64,000 nt of DNA from Sphingopyxis sp. (GCA_016793775.1 JAEULK010000014.1:1-64000); one strand, 5' to 3'; shown: positions 26,933 through 35,934, counted from the stretch's first letter. Made by a program: numbers and translations. Notes: generated by a model not told the origin, from the letters alone.

Positions 26933-28924
26933 ATGACCGTGACCGACCGATTGCGCGCCGCCTATGCGGCCTATGCCAAGGGCGATTTCGCCACCGCGAA
27001 AGCCCAGGGCGAGGCGGCGTTGCGCGCCCAGCCGACCAACCCGACCATTCTTCAACTGCTGGGCGTGGTATCGTGCCAGACCGGTTCGCTGCGGACCGGG
27101 GCAGACTATCTGCGCCGCGCTCTCGCCAGCGGCGGCGACACCAGCGACAACCGCGTCAACCTGGCGCGCGCTTTGCTCGACCTTGGCGATCTCGACGAAG
27201 CCGCCCGCGTCTGTGCCGAGGGCGACATCGCCGGATCGGCGGACCTGCAGGTGATGCAGGCGCAAATCCTGAAGGCGCAGGGGCGCACGACCGAAGCGGG
27301 CTGGGCTTATGAAAAGCTCGTCTCCGACAATCCGACCGACTTCAACGCCTGGAACAATCTGGGCAACGCGCGGCATGAGGGCGGCGACCTTGAGGGTGCG
27401 CTGGCGGCCTTTCAGCAGGCGCGGCAGATCGATCCGCAATCGTCGCTGCTCCACACCAATATGGGCCGCGTGCTGATCTCGATGGACCGTTATGAAGAGG
27501 CGTGCCTGATCCTCGAAAAGGCGGCGCTGCTCGCGCCCAAGGATCCGGCGCCCTTGCTCGAGTTGGGACGCACGCTGACCAGCATCAACCATCTCGAGGG
27601 CGGGCTCCGCGCGCTCGGCGCCGCCGCGCGGCTCGATCCGTCCGATCCCAAAATCTTCCTCGCCATCGCCGTCGCGCTGCTCGACCAGGAAAATAGCGCG
27701 CAGGCCGAAAAGGCGCTGCGCTTCGCGATCAAGGCCGATCAACGCTTCATTCCCGGCTATCTCAACCTCGGCATCCTGCTCGAAAAGGCCAATCGCACCG
27801 ACGAACTGCGGTCGCTGATCGCTGCCGCTGCTGGTGCAGGCCTGGCGGGCGACGAGATCGACTATCTGCGCGCGCTGCTGCTCAGCCGCGACGGCGACCG
27901 CGCCGCGGCGCTCGACCTGGTGCGCGACCTGCAATCGCCGGCGATCAGTCCGTCGATCAAGGCGCAATTCGCCGGGCAGCTCGCCGACCGGCTCGGCCGC
28001 ACCGACGATGCGATCCGTTTCTATGAGGATATGAACGCGGCGCAGGCGCAAAGCCCGATGGGCGTCGGGGTCGATCGCAGCGCCTATCAGCGCGCGATCG
28101 CCGCGCTCGACGCGCAGACGACCCCGGCCTGGTTCGCCGAATGGGCCGCGCCGCCGCAGGCGGCGAGCGACCGGCCCGCGCCCGCGTTCCTCGTCGGTTT
28201 TCCGCGGTCGGGGACGACATTGCTCGACACGATCCTGATGGGGCACAGCGACACCCATGTGCTCGAAGAGCTGACGATCATCGAGGATATCGCCAAATCA
28301 CTGGGTGATCTGGACGCTATCCGCGCCCTCGACGCCGGGGCGGTCGCCGACCTGCGGGCGCGCTATTTCGCCGAGCTCGACCGGCAGGCGCCGCCGCCGC
28401 CCGGCGCCCTTGTGATCGACAAGAATCCGCTGTCGATGATCCGGATGCCGTTGATCCACCGGCTGTTTCCCGACGCGAAGACCATCCTCGCGATGCGCCA
28501 TCCGTGCGACGTCGTGCTCAGCTGCTATATCCAGAATTTCAAGCCGACCGAGGCGATGGCGAGCTTCCTCGACCTCGCCAACGCCAGCCGCACCTATGAC
28601 CGGATCTTCCATTATTGGGAGACGTGCCGCGACGTGCTGCCGACCGACGTTCATGTGCTGCGCTATGAGGCGATGGTGGCCGATGCCGGCGCAGCGACGC
28701 GTCCCCTGTTCGACTTCCTCGGTCTCGACTGGCAGGACGCGGTGCTCGATCACCAGAAGACCGCGAGCGAGCGCGGCTTCATCCGCACCCCCAGCTATGC
28801 GCAGGTGATGGAGCCGATCTATTCCTCGGCGAGCGGACGATGGAAGCGTTACGAGCCGCATATGCGCGAGGTGCTGCCGATCCTCGCGCCCTGGGCCGAG
28901 CGTTACGGGTATAGCCTCGATTGA
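26933..28924 (+). CDS. Tetratricopeptide-repeat sulfotransferase
   Basis: A 663-residue protein with N-terminal TPR repeats (about 5-370, e.g. NAWNNLGNARHEGGDLEGALAAFQQA) and a C-terminal sulfotransferase domain (about 415-660). The PAPS-binding loop is VGFPRSGTT (421-429), and the 3'-phosphate motif is ILAMRHPCDVVLSC (about 518-531). It would transfer sulfate from PAPS to an acceptor, the TPRs probably recognising a protein or peptide. No signal peptide; cytoplasmic. It follows the receptor gene across a terminator, and a second sulfotransferase is at 31329. Acceptor unknown. Confidence 0.92.
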   Translation: MTVTDRLRAAYAAYAKGDFATAKAQGEAALRAQPTNPTILQLLGVVSCQTGSLRTGADYLRRALASGGDTSDNRVNLARALLDLGDLDEAARVCAEGDIAGSADLQVMQAQILKAQGRTTEAGWAYEKLVSDNPTDFNAWNNLGNARHEGGDLEGALAAFQQARQIDPQSSLLHTNMGRVLISMDRYEEACLILEKAALLAPKDPAPLLELGRTLTSINHLEGGLRALGAAARLDPSDPKIFLAIAVALLDQENSAQAEKALRFAIKADQRFIPGYLNLGILLEKANRTDELRSLIAAAAGAGLAGDEIDYLRALLLSRDGDRAAALDLVRDLQSPAISPSIKAQFAGQLADRLGRTDDAIRFYEDMNAAQAQSPMGVGVDRSAYQRAIAALDAQTTPAWFAEWAAPPQAASDRPAPAFLVGFPRSGTTLLDTILMGHSDTHVLEELTIIEDIAKSLGDLDAIRALDAGAVADLRARYFAELDRQAPPPPGALVIDKNPLSMIRMPLIHRLFPDAKTILAMRHPCDVVLSCYIQNFKPTEAMASFLDLANASRTYDRIFHYWETCRDVLPTDVHVLRYEAMVADAGAATRPLFDFLGLDWQDAVLDHQKTASERGFIRTPSYAQVMEPIYSSASGRWKRYEPHMREVLPILAPWAERYGYSLD

Positions 28925-28949
28925 GTCCCGCGCGGCTGGTTCGCCGGAA

Positions 28950-28978
28950 TTGACGCCGGAGCGTCACCGGCATAGATT
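28950..28978 (+). promoter_or_regulatory. Sigma-70-like promoter of the first small secreted gene
   Basis: TTGACG (28950-28955), 17 bases, then TAGATT (28973-28978). The following ATG is at 29007. The second paralog has the same -35 hexamer, same spacing and near-identical -10 (30041-30069). Confidence 0.65.
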
Positions 28979-29006
28979 TGGCGGATCGGAATATAAGGAA
29001 TCTCTC

Positions 29007-29270
29007 ATGGCAAGAGTTCGCACATTTGCGTTGCTGATATCGGCGTCGCTGCTCTCGGCCGCCCCGTCCTTCGCGCCGGCCCATGCCGAAGAGGCGCCGT
29101 CGGCGAATCCCAAGGACAAGATGGTGTGCAAGCGGACGCAGAAGACCGGCACGCGCTTTTATTCGCAGATCTGCAAGACCGTCGCGCAATGGGACGCGCT
29201 GGCCGAGCAGCAGCGGCGCGACCTGCGCGAAACGGTCGACCGGCCGCAGATCGAAATCCGCCGCGACTGA
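29007..29270 (+). CDS. Small secreted two-cysteine protein (paralog 1)
   Basis: An 87-residue protein with a signal peptide (MARVRTFALLISASLLSAAP..., cleavage near AHA). The mature core begins PKDKMVCKRTQKTGTRFY and continues SQICKTVAQWDALAEQQ, with two cysteines that could form one disulfide. Over 47 residues from PKD to RPQ it matches the protein at 30097 at 35 positions. Such short C-K-R...T-G-T-R...C proteins recur in sphingomonads and caulobacters, to my recollection, with no known role. Ribosome binding AAGGAA lies upstream. It may be a substrate of the nearby modifying enzymes or an unrelated surface protein. Confidence 0.85.
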   Translation: MARVRTFALLISASLLSAAPSFAPAHAEEAPSANPKDKMVCKRTQKTGTRFYSQICKTVAQWDALAEQQRRDLRETVDRPQIEIRRD

Positions 29271-29273
29271 CCC

Positions 29274-30005
29274 TCAGCCCCGGGCGCGCAGCCAGCCGGT
29301 GATCGATAGCCGCGCCTCGGGCGCGAAGGGCGTGACATAGCTGACGCTGTGCCGCTGCGGCACCGCGAACAGCCGCAGCGCCCCCATCCGCGGGGCAAAG
29401 GCCTCGTCGATATTGCCGTCGCCGCGGTGGAACATCAGCAGCCCGCCCCATTCGGCGCGCCACGCCGGCGCGAGCGAATAGACATAGGCCGCCTGCCGGT
29501 TCTTGCCCGCGACATCGTCGTCGTGACAGGTCAGGAAATGCCCGTCGCCATAGCTGGTCGCCTGCCCGTCGGCGAAGCGCGATCGCGCGTGACCGAGTAC
29601 ATGGCCCAGCCGCTCGAGCACCGCTGGCGACGAGAGAAAGGCAATGAAGCGCGCGATTGGATCGTCCGATGCGGCGTCGCCGCCATCGGGCGCACGGATC
29701 GCTTCGTAGCGATATTGGAAACCATCGCGCCCCGCCGCAACGATCAGCCGGTCGAGATCGCGGCGCTGCCCGGCGTCCAGCGCGGCATGGGCATCGCGGG
29801 TCAGCTCATAGACCTTGTCGCCGGCGTTCATCACCAGTTTCCAGTCGTGCCGCGCCAGCAGGTGCGCGCGCAGCGCCGCCGCCTGGCCGTCCGCCAGCAA
29901 CTCGGCGATCTCGACGCGTCCGCGCGCGGCGAACTGCCGTTTCAGCGCATCCCAGTCGATCCGGTCCGACAGGCAAAATTCGAGCATCATCGGGGTCTTT
30001 TCCAT
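29274..30005 (-). CDS. 2OG-Fe(II) oxygenase (prolyl-hydroxylase fold)
   Basis: A 243-residue dioxygenase using Fe(II), O2 and 2-oxoglutarate. The C-terminal half has the double-stranded beta-helix signature: HxD as H161-D163 (CHDDD), the second iron histidine H219 in QRHSVSY and the 2OG-binding arginine R232 in RLSITGW. The N-terminal half is helical. Acceptor unknown; the group includes prolyl 4-hydroxylase-like enzymes that modify proteins. It lies head-to-tail against paralog 1 (3-base gap) and divergent from paralog 2. ATG at 29990 or 29987 would shorten it by five or six residues; the choice is uncertain. Confidence 0.88.
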   Translation of the reverse strand: MEKTPMMLEFCLSDRIDWDALKRQFAARGRVEIAELLADGQAAALRAHLLARHDWKLVMNAGDKVYELTRDAHAALDAGQRRDLDRLIVAAGRDGFQYRYEAIRAPDGGDAASDDPIARFIAFLSSPAVLERLGHVLGHARSRFADGQATSYGDGHFLTCHDDDVAGKNRQAAYVYSLAPAWRAEWGGLLMFHRGDGNIDEAFAPRMGALRLFAVPQRHSVSYVTPFAPEARLSITGWLRARG

Positions 30006-30040
30006 CGGCCGTGCCGCCCTGTCCAGCCCGCGCGGCCGGT

Positions 30041-30069
30041 TTGACGGCGGCGGGCCAAGCGAATATATT
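30041..30069 (+). promoter_or_regulatory. Sigma-70-like promoter of the second small secreted gene
   Basis: TTGACG (30041-30046), 17 bases, then TATATT (30064-30069). It drives the gene starting at 30097 and, through it, the operon to 32580. Same architecture as the promoter at 28950-28978. Confidence 0.68.
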
Positions 30070-30096
30070 CGGCGCCAGCCGATAGAGGCGTGGAGA

Positions 30097-30378
30097 ATGA
30101 TTGTCATGCGTGGAATAAATCTGCTGGCGCTGGCGGCGACCGCCGCCTTGCTGCCGGCGACCCCGGGGTTCGCCGCCGTGGCGAGCGACGACAGCAGCGT
30201 CGATCCCAAGGACCGGATGGTGTGCAAACGCACGCAGAAAACCGGCACGCGTTTCTATGGCAAGATCTGCAAGACGGTCGGGCAGTGGGAAGCACTGGCC
30301 GAAGAAAATCGCCGCAGCCTGAGCGAACAGACCAACCGGCCGCAGCAAAATTATCAGCCGACACGGCCGGGCGAATGA
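30097..30378 (+). CDS. Small secreted two-cysteine protein (paralog 2)
   Basis: A 93-residue protein with a signal peptide (MIVMRGINLLALAATAALLP..., cleavage after GFA). The core PKDRMVCKRTQKTGTRFYGKICKTVGQWEALAEENRR is nearly identical to paralog 1, including both cysteines and the single Phe-Tyr pair. The start is uncertain: ATG 30097 (AGAGG eight bases upstream) or ATG 30106 (GGAG ten bases upstream). Its stop overlaps the next gene's ATG (ATGA at 30375-30378), so it is translationally coupled to a hydroxylase-fold protein, which links it to modification rather than to general secretion. Confidence 0.85.
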   Translation: MIVMRGINLLALAATAALLPATPGFAAVASDDSSVDPKDRMVCKRTQKTGTRFYGKICKTVGQWEALAEENRRSLSEQTNRPQQNYQPTRPGE

Positions 30379-31325
30379 AACTCGGCCTGCCGCTGGTCAA
30401 ACTGCCGCGGCAATATTGTTCCGAAACCCTGGCGAAAGAGGTGGCGGCGCTGCCGCAATCGGCGTGGCTGCCGCATCCGGGGCGCATCCCGGGCAACGAC
30501 GCGGTTCCGCTGATCACCCCGGCGGGTCAGGTCAGCAACGGTTTCGCCGGCCCGATGGCGCCAACCGACGCGCTGCGCGCCTGCCCCTATATCATGGAGA
30601 TTCTCGCCGACCTGGGCGCGGTCTGGGGGCGCAGCCGGCTGATGGGCCTCGCGCCAGGCGCGGTGGTGCCCGAGCATGTCGACGTCGGCTACTATTGGCG
30701 CACCCATATCCGCATCCATATCCCGGTGGTCACCAACCCCGAGGTCGCGTTCAGCTGCGACAAGGAAACGGTGCATATGGCACCGGGCGAATGCTGGCTG
30801 TTCGACAGCTTCTGCCTGCACAATGTGCGCAACGGCGGCGATGCCAAGCGTGTCCATCTGGTGCTCGACACGGTCGGCGGCGAGAAATTATGGGCGATGA
30901 TCGCCGATGCCAAGCGGCTGGGCCGCGACGGCCAGCCGGTGGTGACGGTCGCGCCGGGGTCGGTGGGCGCCGCGCCGCTCGCCTATGAACAGGTCAACCT
31001 GCCCGCGATCATGTCGGTCTGGGAGATACGCTGCCACGTCGATTTTCTGCTCCAGCAATGTGCCCCCGGCCCGGCGCGCGACGCGGTGACGGCGCGGCTC
31101 GAGCAGTTCGCCAACGCCTGGGGGGCGCTCTGGGCGCAATATGGCACCGATACCGCGGGCCTGCCCGCCTATCGCCAGATGATCGACCAGATCCAGCGCG
31201 ACCTGCAGCGGCTGGAGGCGCAGCGCATCCTGCTTCCCAATGCGGTGCCGCTCGACCGCGCGCTTGCCGAGCTGGTGTTCCTGGTCGCCGCGCCCAATGC
31301 GATGCCCGCCGCCGCCGCGGCCTGA
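30375..31325 (+). CDS. Aspartyl/asparaginyl beta-hydroxylase-fold protein (first)
   Basis: A 316-residue protein whose middle matches the aspartyl/asparaginyl beta-hydroxylase domain (about 85-165): PGAVVPEHVDVGYYWRTHIRIHIPVVTNP, then LHNVRNGGDAKRVHLVLD. Likely iron/2OG residues are H101 (HVD), H149 (LHNVRN) and R159. The family uses Fe(II)/2OG to hydroxylate Asp or Asn side chains in proteins. The helical C-terminal third (about 200-316) is additional and unassigned. It is coupled to paralog 2 upstream and sits three bases before the second sulfotransferase gene. No signal peptide. Confidence 0.85.
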   Translation: MKLGLPLVKLPRQYCSETLAKEVAALPQSAWLPHPGRIPGNDAVPLITPAGQVSNGFAGPMAPTDALRACPYIMEILADLGAVWGRSRLMGLAPGAVVPEHVDVGYYWRTHIRIHIPVVTNPEVAFSCDKETVHMAPGECWLFDSFCLHNVRNGGDAKRVHLVLDTVGGEKLWAMIADAKRLGRDGQPVVTVAPGSVGAAPLAYEQVNLPAIMSVWEIRCHVDFLLQQCAPGPARDAVTARLEQFANAWGALWAQYGTDTAGLPAYRQMIDQIQRDLQRLEAQRILLPNAVPLDRALAELVFLVAAPNAMPAAAAA

Positions 31326-31328
31326 CCG

Positions 31329-31952
31329 ATGATCGTTTCGCACAAGCACCGCTTCATCTTCGTCGCGATTCCCAAGACCGGGACCCATTCGGTGCGCCAC
31401 GCGCTGCGCGACCATATGGGCGAAGGCGACATGGAGCAGGCGCGGCTGTTCGTGGAAAAAACCTTCCCGATCCCCGAAATCGCGCGCATGGGGCACGGCC
31501 ATATCAGCTTTGCCGAAGTCCGGCCGTTCCTCGGCGAGGAGGCGTTCCAGAGCTATTTCAAATTCGCCTTCGTGCGCAATCCGTTCGATCGCTTCGTCTC
31601 CTATTGCGCCTTCGCCACCAGCCGCGAGGGCAGTTTCGAGCGCGATCCGAAGCGCGTGATGCGGCATTTCCTGTTCACCGCGCCGCCGATGAACCATATC
31701 ATCTTTCGCCCGCAGCATCTGTTCGTCACCGACCGCGACGGGAGCCTGCAGGCCGACATGCTGGGCAAGGTCGAGGAGATGCAGGCGTCCTACGACGCGG
31801 TCGCGGCGCGGATCGGGATCGATACGACGGCGCTCGACCACGCCAACCGCTCACGCCGCGGCGACTATCGCGACTATTATGACCAGGAACTGATCGACGG
31901 CGTCGCGAAAATCTATGCCCGCGATCTCGAATTGTTCGGCTATGATTATTGA
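31329..31952 (+). CDS. Sulfotransferase family 2 protein
   Basis: A 207-residue stand-alone sulfotransferase. The PAPS 5'-phosphosulfate loop is IPKTGTHS (14-21) and the 3'-phosphate motif VRNPFDRFVSYCAF (82-95). It belongs to the Golgi-type/family 2 group (carbohydrate and protein sulfotransferases in other organisms). Bacterial acceptors are mostly unknown. It is third in the operon after paralog 2 and the first hydroxylase-fold protein, and is clearly distinct in architecture from the TPR enzyme at 26933, which suggests two acceptors or two steps. Confidence 0.9.
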   Translation: MIVSHKHRFIFVAIPKTGTHSVRHALRDHMGEGDMEQARLFVEKTFPIPEIARMGHGHISFAEVRPFLGEEAFQSYFKFAFVRNPFDRFVSYCAFATSREGSFERDPKRVMRHFLFTAPPMNHIIFRPQHLFVTDRDGSLQADMLGKVEEMQASYDAVAARIGIDTTALDHANRSRRGDYRDYYDQELIDGVAKIYARDLELFGYDY

Positions 31953-31974
31953 GCGCGCAGGCTAGGCAGGCATC

Positions 31975-32580
31975 ATGTATCCCAACCCCCGCAAAACGAC
32001 GAGCATCCGGCGGCTGGGCGCGGTCGACATCGCCGCGCTGAAGGCGGCGGTGCTGGCAATCCCCGAGGATGTCTGGCAGACTGAAAATGCCGACAAGCCC
32101 AACCGCTTCGAGGCGCTCGACGCGACGGCGCATATCGTCTTTCGTTTCGTTTCGGACATGCGCGACTGGCGCAGCGCCTTTGCGCGGCCGCTGTGGGATG
32201 AGTGGGAAGCGTTGCTGGCGCCGGTGCTCGCCGCGGCGACCGCCGACTATGGCTATCGGAACGGCATATTCCCGCGCGTGATGCTCGCGCGCATGCCCGC
32301 GGGCGGCGTGATCCGGCCGCACCGCGACGCCAATCCCGCCGCGAAATGGCCGCACAAGATCCATGTGCCGATCCAGACCAACGATCGGGTCCTGTTCCGT
32401 ATTGAGGGTGCGACCCATCATATCGCCGAAGGCGAGGCGGCCGAGGTCAATAATATGGGCGTCCATGCGGTGGTGAACGGCGGTACGGCCCCCCGTATCC
32501 ACCTGATCTTCGAATATTATGACGCCGACCAGCCCGAACCCGCATGGCTGGCGGCGGTCGCGGCGGGGCAGCCCGCCTGA
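31975..32580 (+). CDS. Aspartyl/asparaginyl beta-hydroxylase-fold protein (second)
   Basis: A 201-residue protein with the same domain as the first but a shorter frame. Likely active-site residues are H116 and D118 (RPHRDAN), H164 (NNMGVHAVVNGG) and R174 in PRIHLIFEYYD. The sequence HKIHVPIQTNDRV supplies the middle strand. It begins 22 bases after the sulfotransferase. No export signal. Two different hydroxylase-fold proteins in one operon suggest two sites or two substrates. Confidence 0.87.
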   Translation: MYPNPRKTTSIRRLGAVDIAALKAAVLAIPEDVWQTENADKPNRFEALDATAHIVFRFVSDMRDWRSAFARPLWDEWEALLAPVLAAATADYGYRNGIFPRVMLARMPAGGVIRPHRDANPAAKWPHKIHVPIQTNDRVLFRIEGATHHIAEGEAAEVNNMGVHAVVNGGTAPRIHLIFEYYDADQPEPAWLAAVAAGQPA

Positions 32581-32822
32581 TCGCCTGCTGCCTGCCGTTC
32601 GTCGAACGCCGTGGTCGTTTGGACGGTCGGCGCTTGTTTTGCGGCGGGACCTCTGCATCGTCGTTCATGCACCGGGGATCCTCTGAAATAACAGAAAATT
32701 AAGGATAATCCCCGATTGCGCGAGGCGGGGTGGGTCGTGCCGGACGATAGGCGCGCAGGTTTTTGCGCGCAACCTTGCCCCGACAGGACACACCCCGATG
32801 GATGTAAAAAGGGAGTTTGTCC

Positions 32823-35800
32823 GTGAAAAATCTCGTCGTTTTGGCAAGCCTGCGCATGGGCGCGGCGCCGCTGGCTTTGGGGCTGGCGCTCTGTGCCGCC
32901 ACCCCCGCTTTCGCGCAGGACACGTCCGCCGATACCGCCGCCGATGACGCTTCGGCCGACAACGGCGAAGCGATCGTCGTCACCGGTTCGCGTATCGCGC
33001 GCCCCGAAGCCGATTCGCCCAACCCGGTGACCTCGATCAATAGCGAGACGATCCAGCAATCGGGCCTGACCAACCTCACCGACCTGCTCGTCCAGAACCC
33101 CGCATTGCTCGGATCGAGCACGACCGCCGATGCGGGGGGTTCGACCGCGCTGTTCGGCGGCGTCGGCATCAATCTGCTCAACCTGCGCAACCTCGGCACC
33201 GAACGCACACTCGTACTCGTCAACGGCCGCCGCCATATTTCGGGCATCACCGGCACCGCGTCGGTCGATATCAATACGATCCCCAACGCGCTGATCGACC
33301 GCATCGATGTGCTGACCGGCGGCGTGTCGGCGGTCTATGGCGCCGATGGCGTGTCGGGCGTGGTCAATTTCGTGCTCAAGCGCGACTTCGAGGGCATCGA
33401 CGCGCGTTTCCAGACGGGCATTTCGTCGCGCGGCGATGCGAACAACATTTACGGCTCGCTGACCGCCGGCACCAATTTCTCCGACGACCGCGGCAATGTG
33501 GCCGTGTCCTACGAATATAACCGCGACGCCCGCGTCCCCGCGAGCGCGCGCAAGACCGGGCGCAACCTCGGCCTGTTCAGCTTCCGCCAGAATCCGCTCG
33601 ACAATCCCGACCCGCGTTTCGACGATCCCGGCATCATCGACCGCATCCTCTACAACGACATCCGCTATGCCGACAGCGCGCCCGGGGGTGCGGTCGACGT
33701 CGATATCGACTTCACGCCCGACTTCACCGGCGCGGGCAAGGTCTATGATCTCGGCACCGCGATCCCGAGTTCGGGCGGCGTGGTGCAGGGCGGCGACAGC
33801 ACCCCGATCGCGGGCTATCAGGGCGACCTCCAGCCCAAGACCGAAAAGCATAATATCAACCTGCTCGGCAGCTATGAATTCAGCGATGCGCTGCGCTTTT
33901 TCGTCGAGGGCAAATATGTGACGACGAAGAATTTCTCCTTCGCGCAGCCGTCGTTCGATTTCTTCACCACGGTCCAGGCCGACAACCCCTTCATTCCAGC
34001 GGCGATCCGGAATGCCATCGTGCCCGATGCGCTGTCGCTCGGAATCTTCGGCGATGTCGGTTTCCTGCCCGACGGCGTTCTTGTCAGCCGTGACAATTTC
34101 GACCTGGGCGTGCGCGGCGAATATGCCGAGCGCGACACCTATCGCGGGGTGCTCGGCTTCGACGGGCGGCTGACCGACAATCTCACTTACGAGATCAGCT
34201 ATGTCTATGGTCAGACCAAAACGCGCTTCCTGAGCACCAATTACCGGCTGCGCGACCGCTATTTTGCGGCGCTCGACGCGGTCGATCAGGGCGCGTACCA
34301 GACCGGCACGCCGAACGGCAATATCGTCTGCCGCTCCACGCTCGACCCGACCGCGCCGGGTAATGATCCGAACGGTATCATCATCGGCGCCGATACAACG
34401 CCGATCACCTTTACACCGGGCGCGGGCAGCGGCTGTGTGCCGCTCAACATCTTCGGTGACGGGTCGCCGAGCCGGGCGGCGCTCGACTGGATCAACGTCG
34501 ATCTCGAAAACCGGATCAAGGTGCAGCAGCACGTCGTCAGCGCCTCGGTGTCGGGCGACACCGGCGCGGTGTTCGAGTTGCCCGGCGGGCCGATCGGCTT
34601 TGCATTGGGCGCCGAATATCGGAAGGAAAAGTCGAACTTCGTCCCCGACCCCTTCCTCGTTCAGGACGCGCTTGCCGACCTTGCGGCGCAATTCCCCGAG
34701 ACGGGCAGCTTCGACGTCAAGGAGGTCTTTGCCGAGATCAATATTCCGGTGCTGCGCGACATGCCCTTCGCCGACATATTGCAGTTCGGCGCGGCGATCC
34801 GTTTCTCGGATTATTCGACGATCGGGACCACGACGACGTGGAAGGTAGACGGTACCTGGGGTCCGGTGCGCGATATCCGGTTCCGCGGGACCTATTCGGA
34901 AGCGGTGCGTGCGCCGAACCTGACCGAGCTGTTCGCGCCCCAAAATGGCGCCTTCTCGTTCATCGACGACCCCTGCGATCCGAGCAACCTGGCCGAGGGC
35001 ACCTCGTTCCGCGTCGCCAATTGTACCGCGACGCTGACCGCGCTCGGCATCGATCCGGCGACGTTCAACCCGGTCAACGACCCGCAGGCAACCGCGTCGC
35101 TGCCGGGCCGCACGATCGGGACGCCTTTCCTCGACGAGGAAACGGCGAAGACCTGGACCGCGGGCGTGGTGCTGCGGCCAAGCTTCATCCCGGGGCTGGT
35201 CGCCACGGTCGACTGGTATGATATCACGATCAAGAATGCGATCACCACCGCGACCGCGCAGGACCTGACCAACGCCTGCGTCGACCAGCCGACGCTCGAC
35301 AACCAGTTCTGCGACCTGATCACCCGCGATCCGACGACGGGTTTCGTCTCGGACTATCTGCTGCGGCCGCTGAACGTGTCGCAGTTCGCGACGTCGGGCG
35401 CCGACTTCACGCTAAATTATGGCTTTCGGCCGAGCGACAGCCTCGGCCAGTTCAATGTGCGGGTGGCGGGTGGCTATCTCGACGGCCTGACCTTCATCTC
35501 GACCCCGGGGGCCGAGGTCGACAACGACCGGACCGAGGCGTTCGCGCCGAAGTGGAATGGCACGCTCGACGTCACCTGGGTGAAGGATAATTGGTCGCTG
35601 AATTACGGCGTCAATTATTTCAGCAAGACGCGGCGCTTCACGACCGAGCAGATCGAGGCCAACCCCGATCTCGTCGATCCGAAGTACATCTTCTACCGCG
35701 AGAAATGGGAGCATGACGTCCAGCTCGGCTTCAAGACCGACGACGCGCGTTTCCAATTCTATGCCGGCGTGAACAACCTCTTCGGCCGCGATCCCGATGT

Positions 35801-35885
35801 CGGCGAACTCAACTATCCGTCGAGTTTCCGCGGGCGTTATGTCTATGCGGGGGTGAAGGTGAATTTGGCGAGCATCGGCCTCTAG
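32823..35885 (+). CDS. TonB-dependent receptor (second of two)
   Basis: A 1020-residue outer-membrane receptor that, like the first, uses GTG (32823), with GGGAG at 32811-32815 seven bases upstream; a TTG two codons earlier is too close to that site. Signal peptide ends AFAQ, then EAIVVTGSRIARP. Plug motifs are RNLGTERTLVLVNGRR, IPNALIDRIDVLTGG and YGADGVSGVVNFVLK. The barrel ends FRGRYVYAGVKVNLASIGL. It shares the plug pattern of the first receptor but diverges in the barrel and loops. It lies 242 bases after the second hydroxylase-fold gene, so a separate promoter is likely. Confidence 0.92.
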   Translation: MKNLVVLASLRMGAAPLALGLALCAATPAFAQDTSADTAADDASADNGEAIVVTGSRIARPEADSPNPVTSINSETIQQSGLTNLTDLLVQNPALLGSSTTADAGGSTALFGGVGINLLNLRNLGTERTLVLVNGRRHISGITGTASVDINTIPNALIDRIDVLTGGVSAVYGADGVSGVVNFVLKRDFEGIDARFQTGISSRGDANNIYGSLTAGTNFSDDRGNVAVSYEYNRDARVPASARKTGRNLGLFSFRQNPLDNPDPRFDDPGIIDRILYNDIRYADSAPGGAVDVDIDFTPDFTGAGKVYDLGTAIPSSGGVVQGGDSTPIAGYQGDLQPKTEKHNINLLGSYEFSDALRFFVEGKYVTTKNFSFAQPSFDFFTTVQADNPFIPAAIRNAIVPDALSLGIFGDVGFLPDGVLVSRDNFDLGVRGEYAERDTYRGVLGFDGRLTDNLTYEISYVYGQTKTRFLSTNYRLRDRYFAALDAVDQGAYQTGTPNGNIVCRSTLDPTAPGNDPNGIIIGADTTPITFTPGAGSGCVPLNIFGDGSPSRAALDWINVDLENRIKVQQHVVSASVSGDTGAVFELPGGPIGFALGAEYRKEKSNFVPDPFLVQDALADLAAQFPETGSFDVKEVFAEINIPVLRDMPFADILQFGAAIRFSDYSTIGTTTTWKVDGTWGPVRDIRFRGTYSEAVRAPNLTELFAPQNGAFSFIDDPCDPSNLAEGTSFRVANCTATLTALGIDPATFNPVNDPQATASLPGRTIGTPFLDEETAKTWTAGVVLRPSFIPGLVATVDWYDITIKNAITTATAQDLTNACVDQPTLDNQFCDLITRDPTTGFVSDYLLRPLNVSQFATSGADFTLNYGFRPSDSLGQFNVRVAGGYLDGLTFISTPGAEVDNDRTEAFAPKWNGTLDVTWVKDNWSLNYGVNYFSKTRRFTTEQIEANPDLVDPKYIFYREKWEHDVQLGFKTDDARFQFYAGVNNLFGRDPDVGELNYPSSFRGRYVYAGVKVNLASIGL

Positions 35886-35908
35886 GGTCGACCGCGACAG
35901 CAAGAGAA

Positions 35909-35934
35909 AAGGGCGGCATTTCTGCCGCCCTTTT

